Positions 1 through 8,104 of a stretch of DNA of 9,219 nucleotides are shown here, in pieces; position 1 is the stretch's first letter, and every line of letters begins with the position of its first letter. This DNA comes from Clostridiales bacterium. Lineage in GTDB: Bacteria > Bacillota_A > Clostridia > Saccharofermentanales > Saccharofermentanaceae. The notes under the pieces are model-generated. The model ran no database searches, was not told the DNA's origin, and saw only the letters and a program-made list of their open reading frames with translations. A program made the position numbers and the translations under genes. The stretch spans positions 1-9,219 of the forward strand of contig JAGCGE010000390.1 in assembly GCA_017649745.1 (NCBI GenBank). The letters are read 5' to 3'.

Positions 1-315
1 AAGCTTGGAAAGCCAAGGAACAATGTACTCATATGGTGTACTTTCAATAGACTCAGGCTCCTCGAAAAGGCCAACGATCCTAACCTTCTTATCAGAAGGA
101 ATCTCATTGATCTTCTCCTTAGCTTCCTTAGACAAAGTGTATTTAGAGCTAGCTGACATATCAAATGACAACTTATCATCTAATGCAACATATAAGAAAA
201 TATTAACTGCAAGCAATATCAGAAAAAGGATAACTACTGAACCGATAGAGAAAAGCTTAAGATTAGCTGCTCTCTTATCAGATACTATCTTCTTATTTTT
301 CTTATTATCAGACAT
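1..315 (-). CDS. GldG-like ABC transporter auxiliary protein, N-terminal part (runs off left edge)
   Basis: Reading leftward from ATG at 315-313, 105 codons stay open to base 1, so only the N-terminus is in the window. The protein starts with a Lys-rich cytoplasmic stretch (MSDNKKNKK), then one hydrophobic helix at about residues 22-45, then an outside segment with FDMSASSKYTLSKEA. That combination is typical of GldG-type auxiliary subunits (ABC_transp_aux family), where a Dxs(a)xxxYTLS-like motif follows a signal-anchor. A strong SD (GGAGGTAAT) lies 5 bases before the ATG, and the permease gene ends 18 bases upstream, so it is the third gene of a GldA-GldF-GldG-like operon. The family is thought to be an extracytoplasmic part of an ABC-2 exporter; its substrate in Firmicutes is unknown. 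The family call rests on context and about 100 residues. Confidence 0.75.
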   Translation of the reverse strand, partial: MSDNKKNKKIVSDKRAANLKLFSIGSVVILFLILLAVNIFLYVALDDKLSFDMSASSKYTLSKEAKEKINEIPSDKKVRIVGLFEEPESIESTPYEYIVPWLSKL

Positions 316-333
316 TATGTATTACCTCCGCGA

Positions 334-1107
334 TCAAGACTGAGACCAGCGCTTCTTTTCAAGGATCCTGTAAGTAAGGAACAAGAAGAAACCGCAAAAG
401 CTCAGACAGAAGATTATTGAAGCAAGATTAAAGATACCAAGACGCATAGAGTCTGTTCTTTCCATTGGATCGAGCCAGCTGAATGCGCTTACAATAGAGT
501 TCTTGATCTCAGTAATCTCATCGCTTGAAAGGTTCTTGTTGAAAAGATTCATCAAGGAAACCAAAGCGGAAGCTACAAATGAACCAATCGTAGGAAGCAA
601 CTGAACCAGAAGTATCAATACAAAAGATACGATAGCTGCAACGATCTGACTGTCGCTTATTGAAGAAGCAAAGATACCGATCGCACAATATAATGCAACA
701 AGAATAAAGAAGACAACCGCAGAACCGAATACACCGGCATCGATCTTACCTCCCATAATCTTAGTGCAGATTATATGAACAATAACGTTGACAAACATGA
801 TGACAAAAAGACAGAAAGCAGCGAGGAATTTACCAAGGACCACAGATGACAATTTGATCGGTGATGTATAGTAGATTATATCTGTTCCCCTCTTTTTATC
901 TTCAGCAAGAAGTCCCATAGTAACAACCGGGATCAAAACCAGAAAGAAGCTTCTAAGACTTACAAGCTCTGATGCAATACTGATAGATCCTCTACTGAAT
1001 GATGATACAAATATAAATCCCGAAAGGAATGAAAACAAAGCCATTGCAACATATCCTACTGGAGATTTGAAATATGATAATAATTCGCGTTTAAAAATAG
1101 CCAGCAT
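334..1107 (-). CDS. ABC-2 type transporter permease, GldF-like
   Basis: The 257-residue membrane protein begins MLAIFKRELLSYFKSPVGY, the usual start of ABC-2 permeases: a short amphipathic helix before the first membrane segment. Six hydrophobic segments are visible at roughly residues 16-36, 52-68, 96-116, 127-148, 156-178 and 226-247. Between the second and third is a cytoplasmic loop with LLAEDKKRGTDIIYYTSPI, which matches the conserved coupling loop (AEEK.sGT...TSP) of GldF/NosY-like permeases. The SD (AAGGAGGAAAT) begins within the stop codon of the ATPase gene upstream, so the two are probably translationally coupled. It should form the membrane channel with the ATPase at 1118-2053 and the GldG-like protein at the left edge. 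Substrate unknown; the family call is firm, the transported molecule is not. Confidence 0.88.
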   Translation of the reverse strand: MLAIFKRELLSYFKSPVGYVAMALFSFLSGFIFVSSFSRGSISIASELVSLRSFFLVLIPVVTMGLLAEDKKRGTDIIYYTSPIKLSSVVLGKFLAAFCLFVIMFVNVIVHIICTKIMGGKIDAGVFGSAVVFFILVALYCAIGIFASSISDSQIVAAIVSFVLILLVQLLPTIGSFVASALVSLMNLFNKNLSSDEITEIKNSIVSAFSWLDPMERTDSMRLGIFNLASIIFCLSFCGFFLFLTYRILEKKRWSQS

Positions 1108-1117
1108 AATTTCCTCC

Positions 1118-2053
1118 TTAAGCTCCCTGTGTGATATTCAAGAATATATCTTCCAAAGAAGCATCAAGCGATCTCATCTCAAGAATAGGACAATTGATCT
1201 GTGCCATTGTATAGAAAATAGAAGTTCTGACTTCAGCTTCACTTGAGATCGTAACTTCAACCTGATTATAATCTGCTGATTTACTCTCCCTGACAAAGAC
1301 TTCTCCAATACCAGGTATTGCACGGATAGAATTGCTGACAAGCTTAGGATCACCCTTAAATACAACCAGCATCTTCTTTGCTTTACTTAATCTGCCGGAA
1401 AGATCATCAATTGAATCTATTGCAGCAACCTTACCTTTGTTGATGATAACAACTCTGTCACAGACAGCCTGTATCTCAGAAAGGATATGAGAACTGATGA
1501 TGACAGTATGATTAGTAGCAAGCTTTCTAATGAGCTTTCTGATCTCTCTGATCTGATTAGGATCAAGACCAACGGTAGGCTCGTCAAGGATAAGGATCTC
1601 AGGGTTGCCTATCATTGCCTGAGCAATACCAACTCTCTGCTTATAACCTTTTGAAAGGTTCTTGATGAGTCGATCAGCAACATCTACGATCTTTACCATT
1701 GCCATTATCTTAGCAAGTTGAGGAACTCTGTCCTTTTTATTTACACCCTTTATGTCGCACATAAAGTTCAAATATTCAACAACCGTCATATCAAGATACA
1801 AAGGTGGAAGTTCAGGAAGATAACCTATGCACTTTTTAGCAAGTTCAGGTTCCTCCAAGATATCATGTCCATTGATAACAACAGAACCGGATGTAGAAGA
1901 GAGATATCCGGTAATGATATTCATCGTAGTTGACTTACCTGCACCATTAGGTCCCAAGAAGCCTAATACTTCGCCTTTGTTTACAGTGAAAGAAATGCCG
2001 TTTACAGCTCTCTTATCACCATAACACTTGACAAGATTCTTAATTTCAATCAT
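1118..2053 (-). CDS. ABC transporter ATP-binding protein, GldA-like
   Basis: The 311-residue protein has a complete ABC ATPase domain over about residues 1-215: Walker A GPNGAGKST (34-42), signature LSKGY (133-137, in place of LSGGQ), Walker B ILILDEP (153-159), D-loop GLDP (162-165) and H-loop His189. The Q-loop position reads YLPE (Glu81) and not Gln, with PPLYLDMTVVEYL after it, a variant I associate with GldA-like exporter ATPases. A C-terminal extension of about 95 residues ends LDASLEDIFLNIT, typical of drug/gliding-type ABC-2 ATPases. ATG at 2053-2051 follows an SD CAGGAGGC at 7-base spacing. It is the first gene of the operon with the permease and GldG-like genes and has its own promoter just upstream. 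In Bacteroidetes such proteins serve gliding; in Firmicutes the role is not established. Confidence 0.92.
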   Translation of the reverse strand: MIEIKNLVKCYGDKRAVNGISFTVNKGEVLGFLGPNGAGKSTTMNIITGYLSSTSGSVVINGHDILEEPELAKKCIGYLPELPPLYLDMTVVEYLNFMCDIKGVNKKDRVPQLAKIMAMVKIVDVADRLIKNLSKGYKQRVGIAQAMIGNPEILILDEPTVGLDPNQIREIRKLIRKLATNHTVIISSHILSEIQAVCDRVVIINKGKVAAIDSIDDLSGRLSKAKKMLVVFKGDPKLVSNSIRAIPGIGEVFVRESKSADYNQVEVTISSEAEVRTSIFYTMAQINCPILEMRSLDASLEDIFLNITQGA

Positions 2054-2083
2054 GTTTGCCTCCTGTTTAAAGCATTACTCCTT

Positions 2084-2112
2084 ATTTTACTATAATTTGC
2101 CCTTATATTCAA
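2084..2112 (-). promoter_or_regulatory. Sigma-A-like promoter for the Gld-like ABC operon
   Basis: Read on the minus strand, TTGAAT (2112-2107) and TAAAAT (2089-2084) are separated by exactly 17 bases, with 4/6 and 5/6 consensus matches. Transcription should start near 2077, giving a leader of about 25 bases that contains the SD of the ATPase gene. The -35 box lies only about 10 bases past the thioesterase stop codon, so the ABC genes could also receive read-through from upstream. Assigned by eye, not tested. Confidence 0.5.
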
Positions 2113-2121
2113 AAATCGTTG

Positions 2122-2886
2122 TTATTTGCATCTGAATGCAAATACTTTAACGCCATCACCCTTGAATCCGTAAATAGTCTCTTTACCATCAATAGTCTTG
2201 TGGTAGATATCAACTTTCTCTCCGCTCTTAACTTCAGAATGATAGTTGATATCAAACTTCTTGATAGAACAGACATCAATACCGAGCTTATAAAGTACAT
2301 CGTATGCCCAAGCAACGTACCTCGTATTATTTACATGATCATTGTGATCCAATTCAGAAAAATCAGCATATTTCGTAATTACAGGTTCGCCAAGCTCTTC
2401 CATATCAGGGATCTCAAGCTTAGGAGCCGCATAATCAAGTGCAAGTCTGTCATTCTGAGGTTCGAGGAGCTTACCGTTTACCTTTCCCTCAAAAACAGCT
2501 TCAACATTAGTTGGTCTAACAGGTCGATGTGAGTTATTGTCAGCTACGATCCACTCGGAACAAGCTCTTCCTATCTCATTACCGTCAACATCATGAACAG
2601 AATAATCTCTGCGCCAAAAAATGCCCTTTACACCACATCCCCATGTCTTGATCGAAAAAGAATCCTTCCACTTCGGGAATGAATCCATTTCAACTGACAT
2701 CCTAAGGATGATCCAGCAAAAGTCATTTTTCTTAAGAGTATCCGTATCCACGCCATACTCGTAAACGCCGTATTCAGCTGTTTCTTGAAAATCACCTGTC
2801 AAAATATTAGGAAAGATAATGTCATCTCGTGAACACTCATGACATTCTACGTAAAATTTTCTCTCACAATAAAGTGGAACGCTCAT
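2122..2886 (-). CDS. Acyl-ACP thioesterase (FatA/FatB-type, double hot-dog)
   Basis: This 254-residue protein hydrolyses acyl-ACP to free fatty acid and ACP in the cytoplasm, by family knowledge. The N-terminal hot-dog half covers about residues 5-130 (WIILRMSVEMDSFPKWKDSFSIKTW is a typical core strand and helix region). The C-terminal half contains LDHNDHVNNTRYVAWAYD, in which Asp180, Asn182 and His184 match the catalytic DxNxH of plant FatB enzymes; Glu218 in NYHSEVKSGE matches the conserved downstream Glu. The length fits the bacterial family, which lacks the plant transit peptide. Its ATG shares one base with the TAA of the upstream membrane-protein gene, so the two are translationally coupled; the SD (AAGGACGAA) is modest. 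Chain-length preference and physiological role (lipid turnover, or fatty acids for signalling or export) cannot be read from the sequence. Confidence 0.9.
   Translation of the reverse strand: MSVPLYCERKFYVECHECSRDDIIFPNILTGDFQETAEYGVYEYGVDTDTLKKNDFCWIILRMSVEMDSFPKWKDSFSIKTWGCGVKGIFWRRDYSVHDVDGNEIGRACSEWIVADNNSHRPVRPTNVEAVFEGKVNGKLLEPQNDRLALDYAAPKLEIPDMEELGEPVITKYADFSELDHNDHVNNTRYVAWAYDVLYKLGIDVCSIKKFDINYHSEVKSGEKVDIYHKTIDGKETIYGFKGDGVKVFAFRCK
2123..2144 (-). terminator. Hairpin over the thioesterase stop codon; possible weak terminator
   Basis: A perfect 9-bp inverted repeat with a 4-base loop (arm ATTTGCAT plus one flanking pair) spans the last codons of the thioesterase gene and two bases of its TAA stop. 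The stem has only two G-C pairs. A run of five T follows on the minus strand, but only after about seven other bases, so as an intrinsic terminator it is weak. It could equally protect the mRNA 3' end or occur by chance. It sits just before the promoter of the ABC operon. Confidence 0.25.
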
Positions 2887-3449
2887 TATTCTTCGTCCTT
2901 TTTATTTACAATTCTCATAAAATGAGTATTTCTAGGGTTATATCTGCGGAATGCTTTATACATCCTCTCGTTAAATTCAAATATAACCATATATTTCATT
3001 CCATCTGATTCTACAAAGCAATACCAATTGGATTCTTCTTTCTTAAGCTCACTATAACGAGTTGCATTGATAACAAGAGATGAATCCTTCTTATCCTGCT
3101 CGAAAGTATCAGCCGTAACAGGAGCGATCCTGTTGCACTCCTTAAGATTAAAACTTGTCAAAAGCTGTCTTTTGTTCTCATTGATGATCTTTGTGAAAGT
3201 GAAATCATCATTAGTAAGTGAAGTCTCAAATTCGATATTCTGTCTTGTATTAAGATAATAACAAGCAAAACCTATAGCAAAAGATGCCACAGCTGAGACG
3301 AAAAGAACATTAATACCCAAAAAGATCGGGATCAAGAATATTGCCAAAATTAGAATAACAGTAGCAGTAATACTGAAAACCTTAAACAAAGTAGTATAGA
3401 CTGACTTCTCTCGTTTTACGAAACTCTCAACAAAAACATCATCTATCAA
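2886..3449 (-). CDS. Conserved-looking small membrane protein of unknown function (DUF6106-like?)
   Basis: I do not recognise this 187-residue protein with certainty. It has a short charged N-terminus (MIDDVFVESFVKREKS), two closely spaced hydrophobic helices at about residues 21-43 and 46-66, then a soluble domain of about 120 residues that is mixed alpha/beta in character, with Trp142, Phe145 and a final FEFNERMYKAFRRYNPR stretch. The arrangement, with the start MxDxFxExxVKxxKs, recalls DUF6106 proteins of Clostridia, but I hold that loosely. The start is TTG at 3449-3447: no in-frame ATG lies nearby, and a G-rich SD (GAGGGGG, 3464-3458) lies 8 bases before it. It is the first gene of a two-gene unit with the acyl-ACP thioesterase, which suggests a membrane- or lipid-related role, but this is only context. 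Confidence 0.7.
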   Translation of the reverse strand: MIDDVFVESFVKREKSVYTTLFKVFSITATVILILAIFLIPIFLGINVLFVSAVASFAIGFACYYLNTRQNIEFETSLTNDDFTFTKIINENKRQLLTSFNLKECNRIAPVTADTFEQDKKDSSLVINATRYSELKKEESNWYCFVESDGMKYMVIFEFNERMYKAFRRYNPRNTHFMRIVNKKDEE

Positions 3450-3481
3450 GGATATATCCCCCTCTTCTTTATCTATGATAT

Positions 3482-3490
3482 ATTATCACA
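3482..3490 (-). promoter_or_regulatory. Extended -10 promoter for membrane protein-thioesterase unit
   Basis: On the minus strand the sequence reads TGTGATAAT, an extended -10 (TGn plus a 5/6 match to TATAAT). No convincing -35 stands 16-18 bases upstream, which is tolerated by extended -10 promoters. The start would be near 3475, leaving a leader of about 25 bases with the GAGGGGG SD. The region is very AT-rich, so chance matches are likely. Confidence 0.4.
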
Positions 3491-3535
3491 ACGAATAAAT
3501 TCATCAAACATATAATTATTAATAATATAAAAATA

Positions 3536-3567
3536 AAGACTGCCCCACAAAAATGCGGGACAGTCTT
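3536..3567 (-). terminator. Intrinsic terminator of groES-groEL
   Basis: A 13-bp stem (arm AAGACTGTCCCGC on the minus strand) with a 6-base loop ATTTTT is followed by TTTATTTTTATATT. Two of the pairs are G-U wobbles when read on the minus strand but become C-A mismatches on the plus strand, so the structure is built for leftward transcripts. It begins 16 bases after the groEL stop codon. Confidence 0.9.
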
Positions 3568-3583
3568 GAAAGCGGACAATATA

Positions 3584-5206
<1,623 letters not shown>

Positions 5207-5221
5207 TCATCCTTCCTGATA

Positions 5222-5506
5222 TTATTCAACGATAGCGAGGATATCGTCCTGACGTACGATAATGATCTCCTCACCGTCGATCTTTACTGTTGTTCCAGCG
5301 TAATCTCTTACGATTACTTTCTGACCCTTCTTAACTTCCATCTTGATATCTACGCCGTCAACCTTTCCTCCCGGACCGACCGCAATGATCTCAGCGATCT
5401 GAGGCTTCTCCTGTGCGCTTGATGTGAGCACGATTCCGCTCTTAGTTGTCTCTTCTGCCTGAAGTTTCTTGATTACTACCTTATCTCCTAAAGGCTTAAC
5501 TGTCAT
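5222..5506 (-). CDS. groES: 10-kDa co-chaperonin GroES
   Basis: The 94-residue protein begins MTVKPLGDKVVIKKL, the standard GroES N-terminus, and forms the heptameric lid of the GroEL chamber. The mobile loop that binds GroEL covers about residues 17-33 and holds the GIVL motif (24-27); VGPGG (53-57) belongs to the core. The start is set at ATG 5506-5504: GGGAGG at 5521-5516 lies 9 bases before it and the family starts exactly here. A longer open frame to a GTG at 5539 would begin inside the CIRCE operator and is not credible. First gene of the groES-groEL operon. Confidence 0.97.
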   Translation of the reverse strand: MTVKPLGDKVVIKKLQAEETTKSGIVLTSSAQEKPQIAEIIAVGPGGKVDGVDIKMEVKKGQKVIVRDYAGTTVKIDGEEIIIVRQDDILAIVE

Positions 5507-5515
5507 GGTGCATGA

Positions 5516-5521
5516 CCTCCC
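5516..5521 (-). promoter_or_regulatory. groES Shine-Dalgarno site (decides the start)
   Basis: GGGAGG on the minus strand, 9 bases before ATG 5506-5504. An out-of-frame ATG (5513-5511) lies between the SD and the start; it is only 2 bases from the SD, too close to be used well, and would give the pentapeptide MHHDS before TAA. Confidence 0.8.
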
Positions 5522-5532
5522 TTTATTGAACT

Positions 5533-5559
5533 TTAGCACTCAACTACCTCGAGTGCCAA
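5533..5559 (-). promoter_or_regulatory. CIRCE operator (HrcA binding site)
   Basis: An inverted repeat of 9-base arms with a 9-base spacer. On the minus strand the arms read TTGGCACTC and GAGTGCTAA; the consensus is TTAGCACTC-N9-GAGTGCTAA, so only one base differs (third base of the first arm). It begins right at the predicted transcription start near 5560, so bound HrcA repressor would block initiation and the element would also lie in the 5' leader of the mRNA. HrcA itself is not encoded in the window. Confidence 0.96.
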
Positions 5560-5566
5560 CACGACT

Positions 5567-5595
5567 AATATAATGCTAGTTTTATTCAAAGTCAA
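5567..5595 (-). promoter_or_regulatory. Sigma-A-like promoter of groES-groEL
   Basis: On the minus strand TTGACT (5595-5590) and TATATT (5572-5567) stand 17 bases apart, each a 5/6 match to consensus. The start is expected near 5560, at the edge of the CIRCE operator. A vegetative promoter combined with CIRCE is the class I heat-shock arrangement of Firmicutes. Confidence 0.88.
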
Positions 5596-5646
5596 TACGA
5601 ATATCAAAAAAAGTCAAAAAGAAAGACAGGCATTTTTGTGGCATAG

Positions 5647-5679
5647 AAAAACTGCCTCGAAATACTTATCGAGGCAGTT
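5647..5679 (-). terminator. Intrinsic terminator of galE-LCP unit
   Basis: A perfect 11-bp inverted repeat (arm AACTGCCTCGA) with an 8-base loop at 5650-5679, followed on the minus strand by a T run (GTTTTTC). It starts 17 bases past the LCP gene stop codon and separates that gene from the groES promoter. The plus strand has no T run after the stem, so it acts on leftward transcripts. Confidence 0.9.
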
Positions 5680-5696
5680 AAATAAACGCTAAAGCC

Positions 5697-7067
5697 TTAT
5701 CCCTGGATATGTTCCTGAACATCAAAATCGTCAGGACAGTTCTCTTTCTGATTAGGGATATTATCTACAGGATCAAAGTCCTTTCTCTCGCCATATAGGA
5801 ATTCCTGAACATATGGGATAGTTTCGTTCCAGTTGTTTCTGATACTCCACTCATCGCCATACATGCCCGAATTATAGAAACCTTCAAGAGGAAGCTGGAA
5901 ATACTGGATACTTGCACCCTTTAAAGACGGAAGGAATTCAAGAGCATACTTAGTTATCTCATCTTCAGGAATATTAGTTGCGATCAACTCAAGAATATTA
6001 TCCAAACAAGCTCCTTTGTCCACGATGCTCATATCCATGAACCTGCTCATAAGGCTTCTCAAAACTTCGACCTGACGCTCGGAACGCTTGTAATCACTGT
6101 CGACATGACGGATACGTGCATATGCAACAGCCTGACGACCGTTAAGCCATACATCACCTGTATTATTTACAAGCTGATAATCAGCATCGTAACCAGAGAT
6201 AGTATTTATCTCACGGAGGTTATCATTAAGTCCTGCAGCACTATAAAGCTCTGAGTTGCTGACGTTTACGAAAACACCGCCGGCCGCATCGATAACCTTA
6301 GACATGTTATAGAAATTTACAAATGCATAGCCGTCTATCTCCAAACGGAGAGTGTTTTCTACGGTAAGCTGCAGAAGGTCAGGACCACCCTGAGACATTG
6401 CCGCATTGATCTTCATAGGATTTTTATATCCCGGAACATATACATATGAATCTCGGGCTATGGACATAAGCTTGATAGTTCCTGCTTTGTTATCTACAGA
6501 CATGATCATGATAACGTCTGCAAGACCACCCTTACCGTCTTTCGAATAACTCTTAGAACGACTGTCTATACCAATCAACAGAAAATTATGTATCGATTCA
6601 TCCTCGATAACAGGTATCTGCGGTTTTAACTCTTCACGAAGCTTAGAGATCTCAATAACTTCACCTTCATCGTTTACGAAAGAAGCTGTAGGTGTTGGTT
6701 CAATGAACGTAACCTTACTGAACATATAGTGTTTGTACCATAAACCGAAGATAACTACACCGAGAAGCAATCCCAGAATACCCATTCCTACACGAAGGAG
6801 GATCCTGTTACGACGTCTTCTCTTATCTCTCTTCTTCGCAATATAATCATCAAGACCTTCATTACGTTCCTGAAGCTTACCCGTGTTAAACGGCTTTGTC
6901 TCTTCCTGTTCTGCGAAGCTGAACTTATCTTCAACAATCTTTTTTTCTGTTGGAAGTTTCTCTTCCCTGATCTGCTTAACCTCAGCAGAAGGCATGTTCT
7001 CCGGTTTTCTTGCAGGCTGTCGTTTCTTACCGCCGTTACCCGGAAAGATCAATTCATCGTTAGCCAA
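5697..7067 (-). CDS. LytR-CpsA-Psr (LCP) family glycopolymer-peptidoglycan ligase
   Basis: LCP enzymes transfer lipid-linked wall polymers (teichoic acid, capsule or other glycans) onto peptidoglycan on the outer face of the membrane. This 456-residue protein has a long charged cytoplasmic N-terminus (1-88, ending in a basic cluster KKRDKRRRRNR), one membrane helix (about 89-110), a linker and the LCP domain (about 160-342). Diagnostic motifs: LLIGIDSR (163-170), Asp184 in GLADVIMI, SIARDSY with Arg205-Asp206, KINAAMSQGG (219-228), FVNFYNM (249-255), and YARIRHVDSDYKRSERQ (316-332) with Arg318, Arg320, Arg328 and Arg331 for pyrophosphate binding. An acidic tail follows. The start is TTG at 7067-7065, with AGGAG (7081-7077) 9 bases before it and overlapping the end region of galE; the next in-frame ATG would remove much of the N-terminus. 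Substrate polymer unknown. It shares a transcript with galE and ends at the hairpin at 5650-5679. Confidence 0.93.
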   Translation of the reverse strand: MANDELIFPGNGGKKRQPARKPENMPSAEVKQIREEKLPTEKKIVEDKFSFAEQEETKPFNTGKLQERNEGLDDYIAKKRDKRRRRNRILLRVGMGILGLLLGVVIFGLWYKHYMFSKVTFIEPTPTASFVNDEGEVIEISKLREELKPQIPVIEDESIHNFLLIGIDSRSKSYSKDGKGGLADVIMIMSVDNKAGTIKLMSIARDSYVYVPGYKNPMKINAAMSQGGPDLLQLTVENTLRLEIDGYAFVNFYNMSKVIDAAGGVFVNVSNSELYSAAGLNDNLREINTISGYDADYQLVNNTGDVWLNGRQAVAYARIRHVDSDYKRSERQVEVLRSLMSRFMDMSIVDKGACLDNILELIATNIPEDEITKYALEFLPSLKGASIQYFQLPLEGFYNSGMYGDEWSIRNNWNETIPYVQEFLYGERKDFDPVDNIPNQKENCPDDFDVQEHIQG

Positions 7068-7076
7068 TTCTCATTT

Positions 7077-7081
7077 CTCCT
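7077..7081 (-). promoter_or_regulatory. SD for the TTG start of the LCP gene
   Basis: AGGAG on the minus strand directly after the galE TAA stop and 9 bases before the TTG codon at 7067-7065. A nearer ATG (7074-7072) is out of frame and ends after four codons (MRIG), so the TTG is the only start that fits the spacing and the LCP frame. Confidence 0.7.
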
Positions 7082-8104
7082 TTAATCACTCAGTCCGTTC
7101 GGATTCATAGACTGCCATTTCCAAGAATCCTCGCACATTTTTTCCATATCATATTTTGTCTTAAATCCAAGTTCCTTGAAAGCCTTTGTTGTATCAGCAT
7201 AACTGACAGCAGCATCGCCCTCTCTTCTCGGAGCAAACTTATGATTAATCTTGTGGCCGCAAGCCTTTTCATAGGCACTTACAACCTCAGAAACGGAATA
7301 TCCATTACCGCTTCCCAGATTAAAGACGTATCTGCCACCCTGTTTTGTTGCAATATAGTTCAAAGATTTTACATGACCTTCTGCAAGATCCATTACATGG
7401 ATATAGTCTCTGATACATGTTCCGTCCGGAGTATCATAGTCATTTCCGAAAATATTAAGGCCGTCGATCAATCCTGCAGCTGCTTTAGCAACATTCGGGA
7501 AGAGGTTATTAGGGATACCTAACGGATCTTCACCTATAAGACCACTCTCATGTGCACCAACCGGATTAAAGTAACGAAGAAGTACAACATTAAGTGAAGG
7601 ATCAGCGTAGCTTATATCAGTCAAAACTCTCTCGAGCATCCACTTTGTCCAACCATATGGATTTGTAGGAGCTCCAAGAGGGCTTTCTTCAGTAAACGGA
7701 ACCTTATCGGAATTACCGTAAACTGTAGCAGATGAGCTGAATATAATATTCTTAACACCATACTCATCCATGAGCTCAACAACAGTAAGAAGACTATCGA
7801 TATTATTTCTATAGTATCTTTCAGGGATCTTAACTGATTCACCTACAGCCTTTAAGCCTGCAAAATGAATGACTGAGTCGATCTTGTTTTCCTTAAAAAC
7901 CTTAGAGAGAGCTTCCTTATCACAGCAATCAACGTCATAATACTTAACGTCTTTTCCCGTGATCTTAGAGATCCTATTACAAGCCTCTTTTTTACTGTTA
8001 GAAAAATTATCTGCAATTATGAAATCATATCCTGAATTAGCAAGTACTACACAAGTATGCGAACCTATAAATCCGGCACCGCCGGTAACAAGAACTGTAT
8101 GCAT
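7082..8104 (-). CDS. galE: UDP-glucose 4-epimerase (possibly also UDP-GlcNAc/GalNAc)
   Basis: A 340-residue extended short-chain dehydrogenase that interconverts UDP-glucose and UDP-galactose with bound NAD in the cytoplasm. Seen: the NAD-binding VTGGAGFIGSHT (6-17), ADNFSN (31-36), HFAGLKAVGES (80-90), catalytic Ser124/Ser125-Ala-Thr, Tyr150 and Lys154 (NPYGWTKW), RYFNPVGAHESG (177-188) and RREGD (293-297). Length matches the family. Aligning GDAAVSYADTTKA with the E. coli GDLPAYWADASKA places Ser301 at the Tyr299 gate, so the pocket may accept N-acetylated UDP-sugars. ATG 8104-8102 is 12 bases from an AGGAG SD, slightly long, but the MHTVLVTGGAG start is typical. The LCP gene follows 14 bases after its stop, on the same transcript, consistent with a role in wall polysaccharide supply more than galactose use. 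Confidence 0.96.
   Translation of the reverse strand: MHTVLVTGGAGFIGSHTCVVLANSGYDFIIADNFSNSKKEACNRISKITGKDVKYYDVDCCDKEALSKVFKENKIDSVIHFAGLKAVGESVKIPERYYRNNIDSLLTVVELMDEYGVKNIIFSSSATVYGNSDKVPFTEESPLGAPTNPYGWTKWMLERVLTDISYADPSLNVVLLRYFNPVGAHESGLIGEDPLGIPNNLFPNVAKAAAGLIDGLNIFGNDYDTPDGTCIRDYIHVMDLAEGHVKSLNYIATKQGGRYVFNLGSGNGYSVSEVVSAYEKACGHKINHKFAPRREGDAAVSYADTTKAFKELGFKTKYDMEKMCEDSWKWQSMNPNGLSD

Noticed and set aside
1..6. HindIII site (AAGCTT) exactly at the window start, suggesting a clone end
   Set aside because: Several other AAGCTT sites occur within the window (for example 253-258), and the right end is not such a site, so nothing about cloning can be concluded.
5507..5539. Longer groES reading frame beginning at a GTG at 5539
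   Set aside because: It would start inside the CIRCE operator, has no SD, and the added 11 residues are not part of any GroES; the MTVKPLGDKV start has an SD at 9 bases.
5630..5641. The 12-mer GCATTTTTGTGG, whose reverse complement also occurs in the groEL terminator (3545-3556)
   Set aside because: Only part of the terminator is shared, the copy here does not form a stable hairpin, and low-complexity T runs make a 12-base match weak evidence of a repeat.
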